A stretch of DNA of 57,588 nucleotides from an uncultured Alphaproteobacteria bacterium (GCA_903857685.1 CAIOFO010000151.1:1-57588), one strand, 5' to 3'. Positions 18,719 through 28,727 are shown, counted from the stretch's first letter. Program-made: numbers and translations. The notes: generated by a model not told the origin, from the sequence alone.

Positions 18719-19890
18719 ATCAGCGCCAGATCCTGGGGCTGGACCGACGGGAAAATCTGCATCAACTGCGCCTGGCTCAGGCCATAGGATTTCTGCAGCA
18801 CGCCGCCGATCAGCGAGCGGTAGTCATTCAGCACCGGCCAGTCGCGATCCTGAAACAGGTTGGCCTGCGTGACCGCCACCTGATGTCCGGCGATGCGGCC
18901 GCCCCTGATGCCGCCGCCCAGCGCCCAATAGACGCTGCCATGGCCATGGTCGGTGCCGTGATCGCCATTCTCGCGGAAGGTGCGGCCGAACTCGCTGACC
19001 ACGATCACGACCGTGTTGTCCCATTCCGGCCCCAGCGTTGTGGCCAAGAGCGCCAGCCCGCGCCCCAGCTCACCGATGCGGTTTGCCAGATAGCCATCGG
19101 CGCCGCCCTGATTGACATGGGTATCCCAGCCGCCGACATCGACAAAGCCCAGATTGAATTGCTCGCGCATCAATATGCCGATGCGCTGCGCCGACAGCTC
19201 GAAGCCCTTGGGACTGACGGCATCGCGGTTGGCCGCCTGCATCTCCGCCGAAATGGCCTGATAGACCTGATCTTGCACCTTGAAACCTTCCGCCACCGCG
19301 GGCGCCAGATCCTGGCCCTGATACATGGACTGGATCAGCTCGGCATTCCTGCCTGCCACCCCCGGCTTGCCGGTGGAGGTGAGGGCGATGTTGGGGATCG
19401 GCTGCGGCCCGCGGAATGACAGCGGCAAGGTGGTGGTGAAGGCGATGGGCGTGGAGCCGGCCAATGCCGCCGCCGTGCGGCTGAGAAAGCCGGAACGGAA
19501 ATCACGCGTCCCCGCGATGGGCTGGCCCATTTCGATCGTGTCCTGGGTTTCGAAATGCGAGCGGCTGGTATCGTCGGTGCCGGCAAAGGGCACGAAAGCC
19601 ACCTGATTTTTCCGCCACAAGGGATAAATGGAATCCACCAGCGCCGGATGCAGGCCCCAGTCGCCGTCCAGCGCCAGCGCCACGGTCCTGGCAATCGCCA
19701 AAGTGGGACGCGCGGCATAGTAGAAATCGCTCGACACCGGAATGACAATATTGGCCGCGTCATAGGCGCCGCGCAGGAACACCACCAGCAGGCGCGGGCC
19801 CGTAACGGGCAGAGCATAGAGCCGCCCCGCGCTGCCCAGCAATAGCGGCAGGCCGGCGGCGGCGGATGTCAGGAATTGGCGGCGTTGCAT
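18715..19890 (-). CDS. DUF1501 protein, Tat-exported
   Basis: A 391-residue protein of the DUF1501 family (alkaline-phosphatase/sulfatase-like fold). The N-terminus MQRRQFLTSAAAGLPLLLGS is a twin-arginine signal (RRQFL), suggesting that it folds with cofactor before export. Family landmarks are VVFLRGAYDAANIVIP, GGWDTHVNQGG and VVSEFGRTFRENGDHGTDHGHG. The His/Asp clusters look like metal ligands. It follows the DUF1800 gene by ten bases on the same strand, the pairing found widely in proteobacteria and planctomycetes. Biochemical function is unknown. Confidence 0.9.
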   Translation of the reverse strand: MQRRQFLTSAAAGLPLLLGSAGRLYALPVTGPRLLVVFLRGAYDAANIVIPVSSDFYYAARPTLAIARTVALALDGDWGLHPALVDSIYPLWRKNQVAFVPFAGTDDTSRSHFETQDTIEMGQPIAGTRDFRSGFLSRTAAALAGSTPIAFTTTLPLSFRGPQPIPNIALTSTGKPGVAGRNAELIQSMYQGQDLAPAVAEGFKVQDQVYQAISAEMQAANRDAVSPKGFELSAQRIGILMREQFNLGFVDVGGWDTHVNQGGADGYLANRIGELGRGLALLATTLGPEWDNTVVIVVSEFGRTFRENGDHGTDHGHGSVYWALGGGIRGGRIAGHQVAVTQANLFQDRDWPVLNDYRSLIGGVLQKSYGLSQAQLMQIFPSVQPQDLALI

Positions 19891-19900
19891 AGGGCACCTC

Positions 19901-21484
19901 CTAGCGATGCATGAATTCCGGCGAGGCCAGGAACAGCATGTTGCGGTCGGCGGGATTCTGGCCCTGGCCGAGGGCGCTGATAGTGGCGGGCGACAATGTC
20001 GGCGCCACCGCCTGGTAATAGCGCGTCTGCAGGATCAGCGGCGGCGGCGCCGGCTCGGGCGTGGTATCGCCCGGCATTTTATAAAAACCGGAATGGCCCA
20101 GCCCGATCTGGCGGGCGATCTCGAAGCGCGTTTCCATCTCGCCGGGCCCCGACCAGGCGGCCTCCGTCATGGGATAGCCGTCCGGGGTTTCATGGCCGTA
20201 AAGCGGCTCGCCCATGCGGTTCAGCCAGTTCATCAACGGCTGAATGTTGAGAATGACCTGCTGGCCGTAAGCGGCGCGCAAGCCCGACACCGCATAGTGA
20301 ATCGGGTCCTTGAATTTTTGCGTCAGCGACGCCTTGAACTCCGGCGAGGCGAACAAGGTGCGCAGCACCTCCTTGATGTCGCCGTCGCTCTCCTTCCAGG
20401 TCGCCGTCATCGCCTGGATCAAAGGATCCGGCGGATTGTCGCAGCAGAAATATTGCGCCAGTTCGGTCGAGACGTAATGCGCTGTGGGCGGTTCGGCGGC
20501 CAGAATGAAAATGGCCTTGTCCACTTCATCTACTCCGTTGCCTGTGATCGTGGCGCCCAGGAATTGCTTGTCGCCGAATTCATGGCGGTTCGGATTGAAT
20601 TCGAACATGTTCTTGCCGCGATAATAGCGGACAAACGCGGGCTGAATCTTGGCCGGCTGACCGGTGCGATTGATTCCCATGCCGGTGAGGATGCGCGCCA
20701 GTTGCTGCACATCATCCTGGGTATAGCCGCTGCCGACGCCCAGCGTGTGCAGCTCCATGATCTCGCGTGCGTAATTTTCGTTGATATGACCCTTGGCGTT
20801 CTGGAAATTGTCGAGATATTGCAGCATTGCCGGATGAATCACGGTGGCAGCCAGCAGGTCGCGGAATTTTCCCAGCACATGCGGCCGGATCGCGGTTTCC
20901 TCATAGTCGCCGACCAGGGCGCGGATTTCGTCCTTGCTCTGACTGACATTGAAATGGTTCATCCAGAACCAGGTGAGCTGTTCCTTGAGCTGGTTCCTGG
21001 AATAAAGGTCTCGCAGCAGCGAGCGGGTCTGCGCCTGCCGCGCCAGGTCGTTCAGTTTCTGCTGATAGCTCTTCTGAGCGGCGTCAAAATCGGGCGTGCC
21101 TTTGAGCTTCTGCGCCGCCTGCTGCAGCTCCCGCACCTCCTGGTTTATCGCCATCAGTGATTTCTGGCTGATCTCCATTGCCGCGATCTGGGCGCTGGCA
21201 TCCGGCGGCAAGCCGTCATCGGCGGAAGGATTCAGCTGGGCGTTCAGGTAATTCCGCAGCCCCGAGGCGGCAAGTGCCTGCGCATCCGCCGTCTCGGCGC
21301 CCCAGCTGATCCGGTTGAGCACCGCCATGTCCGGCGGACTGGTGTCGAGCGGGGCAGTGCTTTCGCGCACGGCATGGAATTGCGGCGCTGCCGGGGGAGG
21401 ATTTGGCGTTGGCGCCTGGGTGCAGGCCGCCGCCCCCAACAGGAGGACAAGACAGGCCGATGGTGGAATGTGTCTGCGCATCAT
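19901..21484 (-). CDS. DUF1800 lipoprotein
   Basis: About 527 residues of the DUF1800 family. The start MMRRHIPPSACLVLLLGAAAC gives a lipobox (LGAAAC), so the protein is probably membrane-anchored in the periplasm; an in-frame ATG seven codons upstream (21505) is an alternative. Family motifs are visible: VLNRISWGAETADAQAL at the start, LTWFWMNHFNVSQSKDEIRA, NENYAREIMELHTLGVGSGYTQDDVQ in the middle and the ending NPADRNMLFLASPEF. It is the upstream partner of the DUF1501 gene. The pair's substrate is not known. A coiled segment near residues 110-160 is Gln/Lys-rich. Confidence 0.88.
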   Translation of the reverse strand: MMRRHIPPSACLVLLLGAAACTQAPTPNPPPAAPQFHAVRESTAPLDTSPPDMAVLNRISWGAETADAQALAASGLRNYLNAQLNPSADDGLPPDASAQIAAMEISQKSLMAINQEVRELQQAAQKLKGTPDFDAAQKSYQQKLNDLARQAQTRSLLRDLYSRNQLKEQLTWFWMNHFNVSQSKDEIRALVGDYEETAIRPHVLGKFRDLLAATVIHPAMLQYLDNFQNAKGHINENYAREIMELHTLGVGSGYTQDDVQQLARILTGMGINRTGQPAKIQPAFVRYYRGKNMFEFNPNRHEFGDKQFLGATITGNGVDEVDKAIFILAAEPPTAHYVSTELAQYFCCDNPPDPLIQAMTATWKESDGDIKEVLRTLFASPEFKASLTQKFKDPIHYAVSGLRAAYGQQVILNIQPLMNWLNRMGEPLYGHETPDGYPMTEAAWSGPGEMETRFEIARQIGLGHSGFYKMPGDTTPEPAPPPLILQTRYYQAVAPTLSPATISALGQGQNPADRNMLFLASPEFMHR

Positions 21485-21596
21485 CTTGTACAACGCGCCA
21501 AGCATATCCCATTCGCCCCGCGGAACCCTGCTATTCGCATCCCGGCGGCATGAAATGTTCGCAATTCATCCCTTGTTCAGGATGACGGGCCTTGGC

Positions 21597-23579
21597 CTAG
21601 TTGACCTTGGCCGAGGTCAGCGTGTCCCACACCAGGGCTTCGTGTTTGACGATCAGGTCCACATCCTGCGGCAGCATGTAACGGCCCACCACCAGCTTGT
21701 CCGCCGCGGCCTTGACCTTGGCGAGATAGGCTTCGCGGCCGGGATAGCGTTCTTCGATAGACAGGCGCGGATCGCCCGTCTTCAGCCGCTCGGCCTTGGT
21801 GCGGGCAAAGGGAATGAAGGAACCCTGCAGCGAGATGATCTCGGTCGGCGCGCCGGTCGAAGGATCGCGGAAATTCCAGCCCGTGTAGGTGGCCAGCGGC
21901 ACCGCGATCTCGGGAAGGCGGATGCCGCCCGTGTCGTTGCCATCCTTGTCCACCGCCGGCACCAGGAATGGCAGCTTGGGCGCATCGAGCGACCCGCCAT
22001 GGTCGGCGCGGTAACCGCCTGGGATGATGGCGGGCGACTGCACCCCGGGAATGGCCGGGAAATGCAGGTCGGCGTGATTGACCAGCGTGCCGTCATGGAG
22101 GCTGGGATAGCGGCTCTCCGGCGGCGGGGCGCCCTTGCGCACCCAGCCATCCATGCCTTCGAACACGGCCCGCATCGCCACGGTATAATTATTGGGATTG
22201 CCCAATTGCTGGCCCGTGCTCTTGACCGGCGGGAAAGCGGCGGGGCCGTGCTGGGCGCTGGCCCACATATAGACCCGCACATTGTCCGGCAGCTTGAGTT
22301 CGGTCTTGCCGTCCAGCGCGGTGTAGAGCAGCGCCGCGTCGCGGCCGCCGCCGGTATTTTCCACTTCGCTGTTGGTATAGATGATCTTCGGCACCACCGA
22401 CGGGCTCATATGCATTTCCATGCCGTCGGTCTTGCCGGTGATGGGATCCTTCTGCGGCACGTCGGAGAAAGGGAACATCGAGCCGGTAAAGACGCCCAGT
22501 CCGTCCTGCAACGAGAAAGGCTGGACGAAATCGCCGCGCGCCGAGCCGGAAATCTGCGCCCACATGGCGTCATAGGCCTTGCGGTCCTGCTCGTCGGCGT
22601 TGAAGCCGTCGTAAAGGAATTCGCGCACAAAGCGGCCGGTCTGCGAGGCGCCGTACAGGTAAGTGTATTTGGCCGATACCGGCATGTCCTTGCGATAGCG
22701 GAAAGCCGAGGCGACATCGCGAATGGCGGTGTAACCCAGGCCCAGCACCGGCGTGTTCTTGGCGGTGTAGATCAGGTCATAGCGCTGGCCTGCGACAAAG
22801 CCGGTCTTCAGGTAAAGCGATGTGGGGTCGGCAATGATCTTGCCATTCTCCATCCGGGCGAATTGCCATTGGTCGCGCGGAATGATTTTCGGCTTGTCGA
22901 AGGCGCTGGTCGCCACCTGCAGCACGTCATCCTTGCTGTTCATGTCCGCTGGCGTATAGCGCGATGTGTCCGGGTCCATCTTAAGGGTCGGGCTGTTCTT
23001 CAGGATGACCCAGGGCGGCCCGATGCCAAACGTATTGACCTTCCCGGTCATCGGCTTGCCGCCCTCCATCGCGATGGGAAGATTGACCGCGACCATGCCC
23101 GGCTTGTGGTCGACGCTGTGCTGCCAGCCCACCCAGACCAGGGTGAAGCCTTCCTTGAACAGGGTGCCGTCGCCATATTGCGCCACGTCTTCGGGCTGCT
23201 TGGCGGCGAAAGGCTGGGAGAAGGTGGTGGAGAGGCTGCGGCGGCCGCGATTGGACGCTTCGAAGAAGGCCACGCCATTGCCCTTGGACGCATTCTTGGG
23301 ACGGTCGACGTAAATGTCGGAAGAAAATTCCACCATCCCCTTGGCGTCGCGGGGCGCCTTATCGAGGCCGGGAATGATCTTGTTGTGCGGATTGGCGGGA
23401 TCAATGGTGAAATAGGCGGTGCCGACAAGCTCCTCATAAGGGCCGGTATTGCCCCAGGCCTTGCCGCCCAGAATATCCTTTTGCGATTTGATTTCGATGC
23501 GCGAAACATCGGCCTGGGCGGCGATGGTTCCGGCGGCGGCAAGCGCGATTGGCAGAATGACCCGCACGATATTCTTCAT
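21597..23579 (-). CDS. Secreted alpha/beta hydrolase domain protein
   Basis: A 660-residue protein with signal peptide MKNIVRVILPIALAAAGTIAAQA and a single large alpha/beta-hydrolase domain of the type annotated only as 'alpha/beta hydrolase domain'. Recognisable pieces are KAWGNTGPYEELVGTAYFTIDPANPHN, the nucleophile-elbow-like YLYGASQTGRFVREFLYDGFN (Ser in GASQTG) and ADHGGSLDAPKLPFLVPAVD. The catalytic Ser is in a G-x-S-x-x-G context. Such proteins often neighbour aromatic or terpenoid degradation genes, but nothing here fixes the substrate. The start at 23579 gives a good signal peptide. The gene is monocistronic in appearance. Confidence 0.82.
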   Translation of the reverse strand: MKNIVRVILPIALAAAGTIAAQADVSRIEIKSQKDILGGKAWGNTGPYEELVGTAYFTIDPANPHNKIIPGLDKAPRDAKGMVEFSSDIYVDRPKNASKGNGVAFFEASNRGRRSLSTTFSQPFAAKQPEDVAQYGDGTLFKEGFTLVWVGWQHSVDHKPGMVAVNLPIAMEGGKPMTGKVNTFGIGPPWVILKNSPTLKMDPDTSRYTPADMNSKDDVLQVATSAFDKPKIIPRDQWQFARMENGKIIADPTSLYLKTGFVAGQRYDLIYTAKNTPVLGLGYTAIRDVASAFRYRKDMPVSAKYTYLYGASQTGRFVREFLYDGFNADEQDRKAYDAMWAQISGSARGDFVQPFSLQDGLGVFTGSMFPFSDVPQKDPITGKTDGMEMHMSPSVVPKIIYTNSEVENTGGGRDAALLYTALDGKTELKLPDNVRVYMWASAQHGPAAFPPVKSTGQQLGNPNNYTVAMRAVFEGMDGWVRKGAPPPESRYPSLHDGTLVNHADLHFPAIPGVQSPAIIPGGYRADHGGSLDAPKLPFLVPAVDKDGNDTGGIRLPEIAVPLATYTGWNFRDPSTGAPTEIISLQGSFIPFARTKAERLKTGDPRLSIEERYPGREAYLAKVKAAADKLVVGRYMLPQDVDLIVKHEALVWDTLTSAKVN

Positions 23580-23725
23580 GGCAGCACCTTTCAGGATCGG
23601 TCCGAAATACTGGCTGGAACGCGGAATAAACGCGCCGGAACGGCAGCGGCGTGGAAGGTTACACCCCTCTGGCGGCCGGTCAATAACGCCGCCCATGATG
23701 CACCGCACACTCGGCGCGTCGCGCT

Positions 23726-24079
23726 TTATAATGCGTGCGTGGGCCGCGCTTTGCCGGCCGCGGCGCGCTTGCGCCGAAAGCCGGCATACAGGCTGGCGGC
23801 CGAAAGCGCGTAAAGGGGATATTGCACCCAGTCATTGACGCTGGCGGGCAGGGCAAGCGACGCAACGCCGAAGCTCAGCGACGCCGCCAGCGCAAGCGGC
23901 TTGAGATATGGCGACGGTCCGCGCGACTTTTTCCAGGCCTTGAGTTCATCCGCCACCGGATCGCCCGGCGCCCTCTCGGTGCGTGCCTGCCGGGTGCCGG
24001 ACCGGGAAAATTTCGTCATCACCGGCAAGGGCGCCGGGGGCGCTACGGTCGTGCGGCGGCCGAAGCCGGGCTGAGTCAT
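23726..24079 (-). CDS. Small uncharacterised membrane protein
   Basis: A 117-residue protein with a basic, disordered N-terminal half (TKFSRSGTRQARTERAPGD) and two hydrophobic segments (YLKPLALAASLSFGVASLAL and WVQYPLYALSAASLYAGF) ahead of a basic tail. It begins nine bases after the stop of the histidine kinase, with an AGAGG ribosome site overlapping that stop, so the two are almost certainly co-transcribed. I do not recognise the family. A role as a kinase partner or membrane accessory is suggested only by position. Confidence 0.65.
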   Translation of the reverse strand: MTQPGFGRRTTVAPPAPLPVMTKFSRSGTRQARTERAPGDPVADELKAWKKSRGPSPYLKPLALAASLSFGVASLALPASVNDWVQYPLYALSAASLYAGFRRKRAAAGKARPTHAL

Positions 24080-24088
24080 GGCGGGCCT

Positions 24089-25615
24089 CTAACCGGCAAG
24101 CGCGTCCGCGCGCATCACACAACGCTGTGGCGGCAGGACCAGCGTGATGCGCGTGCCCTTGCCGCGCTTGGATTCCACTTCCAGCTCGCCGCCATGCATA
24201 TGGGCCAGGGACCGCGAGATCGGCAAGCCAAGCCCCGTGCCCTGATGCTTGCGGGAGATGCGCGAATCGATCTGGCCATAAGGCGACATCGCCTTGGCGA
24301 TATCCGACGGGCTCATGCCGATGCCGGTATCGGCGACGGTGATGCGCAGGCCCCCCTGGCGGTCCAGCGCCGCATTGACCGTGACGCGACCGCCCGCGGG
24401 CGTGAACTTGATCGCATTGGACAGGAGATTAAGCAGGATCTGCTTGAGCAGCCTTTTGTCGGCCGTCAGCGGCGGCAGTTCCGCAGCGGGCAAGATCTCA
24501 AGTCCGACGCCGGATTTCTGGGCGCGCTCCCGCACCAGCGACGCCGAATCGGCAATCAGGCCGGCGACCGAGATTTCTTCCTCGCGCAGTTCGACCTTGC
24601 CGGCATCGATCTTGGAAAGATCCAGTATGTCGTTGATCAGGTCCAGCAGATGTTGGCCGCTATTGTGCACGTCCTGGGCGTAATCCACATATTTGGCCAG
24701 GCCCACGGGTCCGAACAGTTCCTCCTTGATCACTTCCGAAAAGCCGAGAATGGCATTGAGAGGCGTGCGCAGTTCGTGGCTCATGCTGGCCAGGAATTCG
24801 GACTTGGCCCGGTTGGCGTCATCGGCGGACTGCTTGGCGCGATTGAGTTCGCCGACAAGGGCGAGCAGCCGCGCTTTTTCATTCTTCAACTGCCCGGTCA
24901 GGGCGATGCTTTCGCCTTCGGCCAGGGACTTTTGGGCGATAATGCGTTCGCGCTCCCTCAGATTTACAAGCATGGCGATGATGCTAAAGATCACGAACAG
25001 CACAAGGCTGGCGCCCAGCGCGGCGATGAACAGGTCGGTGCGCTGCAGGCTTTCCGTGCGCAGCGCCATCTGGGTGCGCAATTCGGTGATTTCGTCTATC
25101 TGGATGCCGGCCGTCAGCTGGCGGAAAAGAGTCATCGCCTCCAGTCCCTGGCCGGTCTTGACCCGCGCCACCGCCGCATCATGCTGGCCGGACTTTGCGA
25201 GCGCCAATATCTCCGCCAGCCTTTGGAGCTTGCGATTCTCGTCCTTTTTCAGCTGATCTATCTGGCCGCGCAGGTGTGAATCGCCGCCGATGTAATTTTC
25301 GAGCCTTTTATTGAGGGCCGGCAACTGCTGCACGGCGTTGTCATAGGGTGCCAGAAAACGCGTCTGGCCCGTCAGCAAATAACCGCGCTCGCCGCTATCG
25401 GCATCGTCCACCAATATGAGAAGCTGGTCCAGCTGATTGCGGATGGCGGAGGCCCTGACAACCGCGTTGTTGGCGGCTTCGTTGCGCACGGTTTGCTGGG
25501 TCAGCAACAGGCCGATCATTATCCCGATCAGGGGCATTCCGATCGAACCGACGGTCAGCAAAACTCCCGGCTTCAGCAGCCACGCCGGAAAGTTCGGTCT
25601 GTTCAATCGAAGCAA
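24089..25615 (-). CDS. Hybrid-free sensor histidine kinase with CHASE3 domain
   Basis: A 508-residue inner-membrane kinase. Order: first membrane helix (about residues 17-39), periplasmic CHASE3 sensor (about 45-185, with the signature DADSGERGYLLTGQTRFLAPY), second helix (about 195-217), a coiled coil, HisKA with phospho-acceptor His280 in SMSHELRTPLNAILGF, and HATPase with NLLSNAIKFTPAGG (N box), VADTGIGMSP (G1) and HQGTGLGLPISRSLA (G2). All catalytic boxes are intact. There is no receiver domain and no response-regulator gene adjacent, so it is an orphan kinase. A small membrane protein is encoded directly downstream. Confidence 0.93.
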   Translation of the reverse strand: MLRLNRPNFPAWLLKPGVLLTVGSIGMPLIGIMIGLLLTQQTVRNEAANNAVVRASAIRNQLDQLLILVDDADSGERGYLLTGQTRFLAPYDNAVQQLPALNKRLENYIGGDSHLRGQIDQLKKDENRKLQRLAEILALAKSGQHDAAVARVKTGQGLEAMTLFRQLTAGIQIDEITELRTQMALRTESLQRTDLFIAALGASLVLFVIFSIIAMLVNLRERERIIAQKSLAEGESIALTGQLKNEKARLLALVGELNRAKQSADDANRAKSEFLASMSHELRTPLNAILGFSEVIKEELFGPVGLAKYVDYAQDVHNSGQHLLDLINDILDLSKIDAGKVELREEEISVAGLIADSASLVRERAQKSGVGLEILPAAELPPLTADKRLLKQILLNLLSNAIKFTPAGGRVTVNAALDRQGGLRITVADTGIGMSPSDIAKAMSPYGQIDSRISRKHQGTGLGLPISRSLAHMHGGELEVESKRGKGTRITLVLPPQRCVMRADALAG

Positions 25616-25732
25616 CGCCGGCCCATAGTCAAATTGTCACGGGCAGACTATCGCTTCGCTGTTAGCGCTTGGTGAAAGCCGCGCGGATGGTAAACTTCGC
25701 TTAAGGATGAAAATGGCGCAAAGCCACACTGC

Positions 25733-27799
25733 CTATCGTGACGAAAGTTCCGCCGCTAGCGCCCGGTCGCCATAGATGTTCTTCAGCGCCTCGGTGATCG
25801 CCGCCGTGGAAACCGAGACAGCGCGATTGACCCGATCGTCGAAGCCGAAGGCGCCCCCCAGGCTCTCGATATTGCCGTCGAAGATCGCGCCGACAACTTC
25901 GCCCTTCGCATTGATGGCGGGTGAGCCGGAATTGCCGCCGATAATGTCATTGTCGCTGACGAAATCGAACACGGTGCCGGGGTTCAGCTTGCCTTTGGCA
26001 TTCTGCCAGTGCGGCGCCAGGTCAAAGGGAAACGCGCCGGTGGCGCGGTCCCACAGCCCGCCATAATAAGTGAAGGGCGGTACCGTCACGCCGTTATCGC
26101 TCCAGCCGCCGACCTTGCCGTAACTCAGGCGCAGCGAGAATGTCGCGTCGGGATAGACACTGGTGCCATAGACCGCGAACCGCGCCTGGGCGATTTTCTG
26201 CGCCGCGCGGTCAACCGGCCCGGAGACGCGCTCTTCATATTCCTTTCGGATGGCGCGGCTGGCGGGATCGGTGGCCAGCACGAATTGGATCATGGGATCA
26301 TCGGACGCCGTGATCGCTGCCATGCCGCCGTCCCACAGCGTCTTGCGGATGGCGGGATCGCTTAAGCGCGACTTGACCAGCCGCGCCGCGAGTGTTTCCG
26401 GAGAATCCTTGCCCAGAAGAATCCTGGTGCCCTCGGCGTCGGCGGTCAGGTTCTCGCGCAGCTTGGAAAGCCAGAATTCCAGCGTCAGCTGTTCCAGCTC
26501 GGGATAGACCGGCTGGGGATCGAGAATGGTCTTGGACAGGAGCGCCAGCCTGCTGTCGGTATATTCGGGCAGCCGGTCGCCATTGGGCTTGGATTTTTCC
26601 GCCGCGGCGCGCACCAGCTGGCGGGCGAAGCGAAACAGATCCGAACCGACGCCGGCGCGCGTTTCCATGAAGCCATAGCGGTAATACAGCGCCTTCAGGC
26701 TGACCTGCGCCTTGGCGATATCGCCCCAGGGATCGCCGATATCGGCGGCCAGCGCGGGGGTCGCGGTCACGCGCGCTTTCAAATCGGCATCGGTCTTGCG
26801 CGCGGCGGCAATCAGGGCGGGATCGGCCAGGGCTTTTTCCTCGCCGCGATAGGCCTTGTAGCTGTTCTCAATCCCGAACAGCAGGTCGTTGGCGATACGG
26901 GTGTGTTCGGGGCTTTCTTCGTCAAAGCGGAGCAAGCGGCCGCGCAATTCCGAGTAGAGCAGCATGATCTCCGGCAGGTTGACGTCGCGCAGCGTTTCGA
27001 GCTGCTCGGCGGTCAACAGGCGCTGCGTCGTGCCGGGATTGCCCGCCACGAAAAGCGGTTCGCCGTCTTTTGGCGGGGCCGTGCTCCAGGTCATGTGATC
27101 GGGGGTTTTGGCCGGCTTGCCGTCCTCGTAGAACCGGACAAAGGAGCAATCCAGGTCATAGCGCGGAAAGTTGAAATTGTCCGGGTCGCCGCCGAAAAAG
27201 GCGGTCTGGCCCTCCACCGCGAACACCAGCCGCACATCGGAATATTTGCGGTAGGTGTAAAGCTTGTACTGGCCGCCCTGATACAGGGTGACGACCTGGC
27301 AGCGGAATTTGTCTTCCTTGCCGGCGCAGGCTTCCTTTTCCACCGCAGCGATCTCGCCGTCGCGCGCCCGGACGAAATCCTGGCCGGTCTTGCCAGCCGC
27401 CGCCTTGGTAATTCGGCCGCTGACGTCTGAAATGCCCGACAGAATCTCGGCCTGCACGCCGGCGCAGAGCTTTTCATCCTCGCGCTTGGCCGTCTGGAAC
27501 CCGCTGGCGACATAATCGGTGGTGGAATTGGAAAGTTCCTGGGCGCAGTCGCGCACACAATGATGATTTGTAAGCACCAAACCGTCGCCGCTGACAACCG
27601 AGGCCGAACAGCCCACCGACAGGCGCACGGAAGCAAGGCGCACATGGTCCAGCCAGGCCTGGTCCACCGTGACGCCGTATTTCGCCTTTACCGCCGCGGC
27701 GGGAAAATTGTCGAAGGTCCACATGCCTTCATCGGCGCGGGCCGCTAGGCTGATCAGCAAAAACCCCATGCCGCACAGGGGCAGAAAAATCTTCGTCAT
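25733..27799 (-). CDS. S46 family peptidase (dipeptidyl-peptidase 7/11-like)
   Basis: A 688-residue periplasmic serine peptidase with a signal peptide ending near residue 22 (ISLAARA) and the mature N-terminus DEGMWTFDNFP typical of S46. The chymotrypsin-like catalytic His is His79/His80 in LVLTNHHCV, and the Ser nucleophile is Ser624 in GGNSGSP. The glutamate-or-hydrophobic specificity residue that separates DPP7 from DPP11 precedes the Ser (context DFVSDNDIIGGNSG; the Asn-Asp-Ile-Ile stretch was not resolved further). Such enzymes release dipeptides from extracellular peptides in organisms that live on protein. Length is normal for the family. Confidence 0.92.
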   Translation of the reverse strand: MTKIFLPLCGMGFLLISLAARADEGMWTFDNFPAAAVKAKYGVTVDQAWLDHVRLASVRLSVGCSASVVSGDGLVLTNHHCVRDCAQELSNSTTDYVASGFQTAKREDEKLCAGVQAEILSGISDVSGRITKAAAGKTGQDFVRARDGEIAAVEKEACAGKEDKFRCQVVTLYQGGQYKLYTYRKYSDVRLVFAVEGQTAFFGGDPDNFNFPRYDLDCSFVRFYEDGKPAKTPDHMTWSTAPPKDGEPLFVAGNPGTTQRLLTAEQLETLRDVNLPEIMLLYSELRGRLLRFDEESPEHTRIANDLLFGIENSYKAYRGEEKALADPALIAAARKTDADLKARVTATPALAADIGDPWGDIAKAQVSLKALYYRYGFMETRAGVGSDLFRFARQLVRAAAEKSKPNGDRLPEYTDSRLALLSKTILDPQPVYPELEQLTLEFWLSKLRENLTADAEGTRILLGKDSPETLAARLVKSRLSDPAIRKTLWDGGMAAITASDDPMIQFVLATDPASRAIRKEYEERVSGPVDRAAQKIAQARFAVYGTSVYPDATFSLRLSYGKVGGWSDNGVTVPPFTYYGGLWDRATGAFPFDLAPHWQNAKGKLNPGTVFDFVSDNDIIGGNSGSPAINAKGEVVGAIFDGNIESLGGAFGFDDRVNRAVSVSTAAITEALKNIYGDRALAAELSSR

Positions 27800-27863
27800 G
27801 GTTCCCCGCGGGAAAATGCCGGTCTATCATCGCATGCCCCGGCGATGAAACAAGGAGTGGCCC

Positions 27864-28727
27864 ATGCCCAGCGCAATCAAATCCGGCATCTTTAAAATTG
27901 GCGGAAAAATTCCGGTCCATCGCCTCGGCTTCGGCGCCATGCGGATAACGGGCCAAGGCGTCTGGGGTCCGCCGCAGGACAAGGCCGAGGCGCTGCGCAC
28001 CCTCAAGGCGCTGCCGGGGCTGGGGGTGGATTTCATCGACACCGCCGATGCCTATGGGCCGGAGGTTTCGGAAAATCTGCTGCGCGAAGCGCTTTATCCC
28101 TATCCGGGCCTCTTGATCGCCACCAAGGGCGGCCTCACCCGCCCGGGCCCCGGATCATGGACGCCCAATGGCGATCCCAAATACCTGGTGGCGGCGGCGC
28201 ACAAGAGCCGGACGCGGCTGGGCGTCGAGACCATTGCGCTGTGGCAGCTGCACCGTATTGACCCCAAGGTCGCGGCGGGCGAGCAATTCGCCGCCATCAA
28301 GTCATTGCTCGATGACGGCGTCATCGCCCATGCCGGTCTCAGCGAAGTGTCGGTGGCGGAAATCCAGGCGGCGCAAAAAGTCTTTCCCGTCGCCACGGTG
28401 CAGAACCGCTACAACCTGGTGGACCGGCAAAGCGAGGCGGTGCTGGAATATTGCGAAAAGCACGCCATCGGCTTTATTCCCTGGTTTCCGCTGGCGGCGG
28501 GCGACCTGTCCAAGCCGGGTGGGCCGCTCGACAAGATCGCCCATGCGCACAATGTCTCGCCCGGCGCCATCGCGCTGGCCTGGCTGCTGAAACGCAGTCC
28601 GGTGATGCTGCCGATCCCCGGCACGTCGAAAGTGAAGCACCTGGAAGAGAATGTTGCGGCGGCGGAAATAAATTTGTCGGACGAGGATTTCAATTTCCTC
28701 GACCGCGAAGGCCGCAAGCAAAACTAA
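27864..28727 (+). CDS. Aldo/keto reductase
   Basis: A 287-residue NADPH-dependent oxidoreductase with a TIM-barrel fold. The tetrad elements are visible: [15 protein letters not shown] (Asp and catalytic Tyr, near residue 57), LIATKGGL (Lys) and LWQLHRID (His). The cofactor region near the end is [17 protein letters not shown]. It resembles the oxidoreductases of the AKR11/12/13 type rather than xylose reductases. The substrate is unknown. It is divergent from the S46 peptidase with 64 bases between, and its last four bases overlap the end of opgH. Confidence 0.92.
   Translation: MPSAIKSGIFKIGGKIPVHRLGFGAMRITGQGVWGPPQDKAEALRTLKALPGLGVDFIDTADAYGPEVSENLLREALYPYPGLLIATKGGLTRPGPGSWTPNGDPKYLVAAAHKSRTRLGVETIALWQLHRIDPKVAAGEQFAAIKSLLDDGVIAHAGLSEVSVAEIQAAQKVFPVATVQNRYNLVDRQSEAVLEYCEKHAIGFIPWFPLAAGDLSKPGGPLDKIAHAHNVSPGAIALAWLLKRSPVMLPIPGTSKVKHLEENVAAAEINLSDEDFNFLDREGRKQN

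Noticed and set aside
21315-23813. Long open frame on the plus strand opposite the alpha/beta hydrolase and DUF1800 genes
   Set aside because: It is a high-G+C antisense artefact: no recognisable domain, His/Arg/Gly-rich composition, and it lies across two well-supported minus-strand genes.
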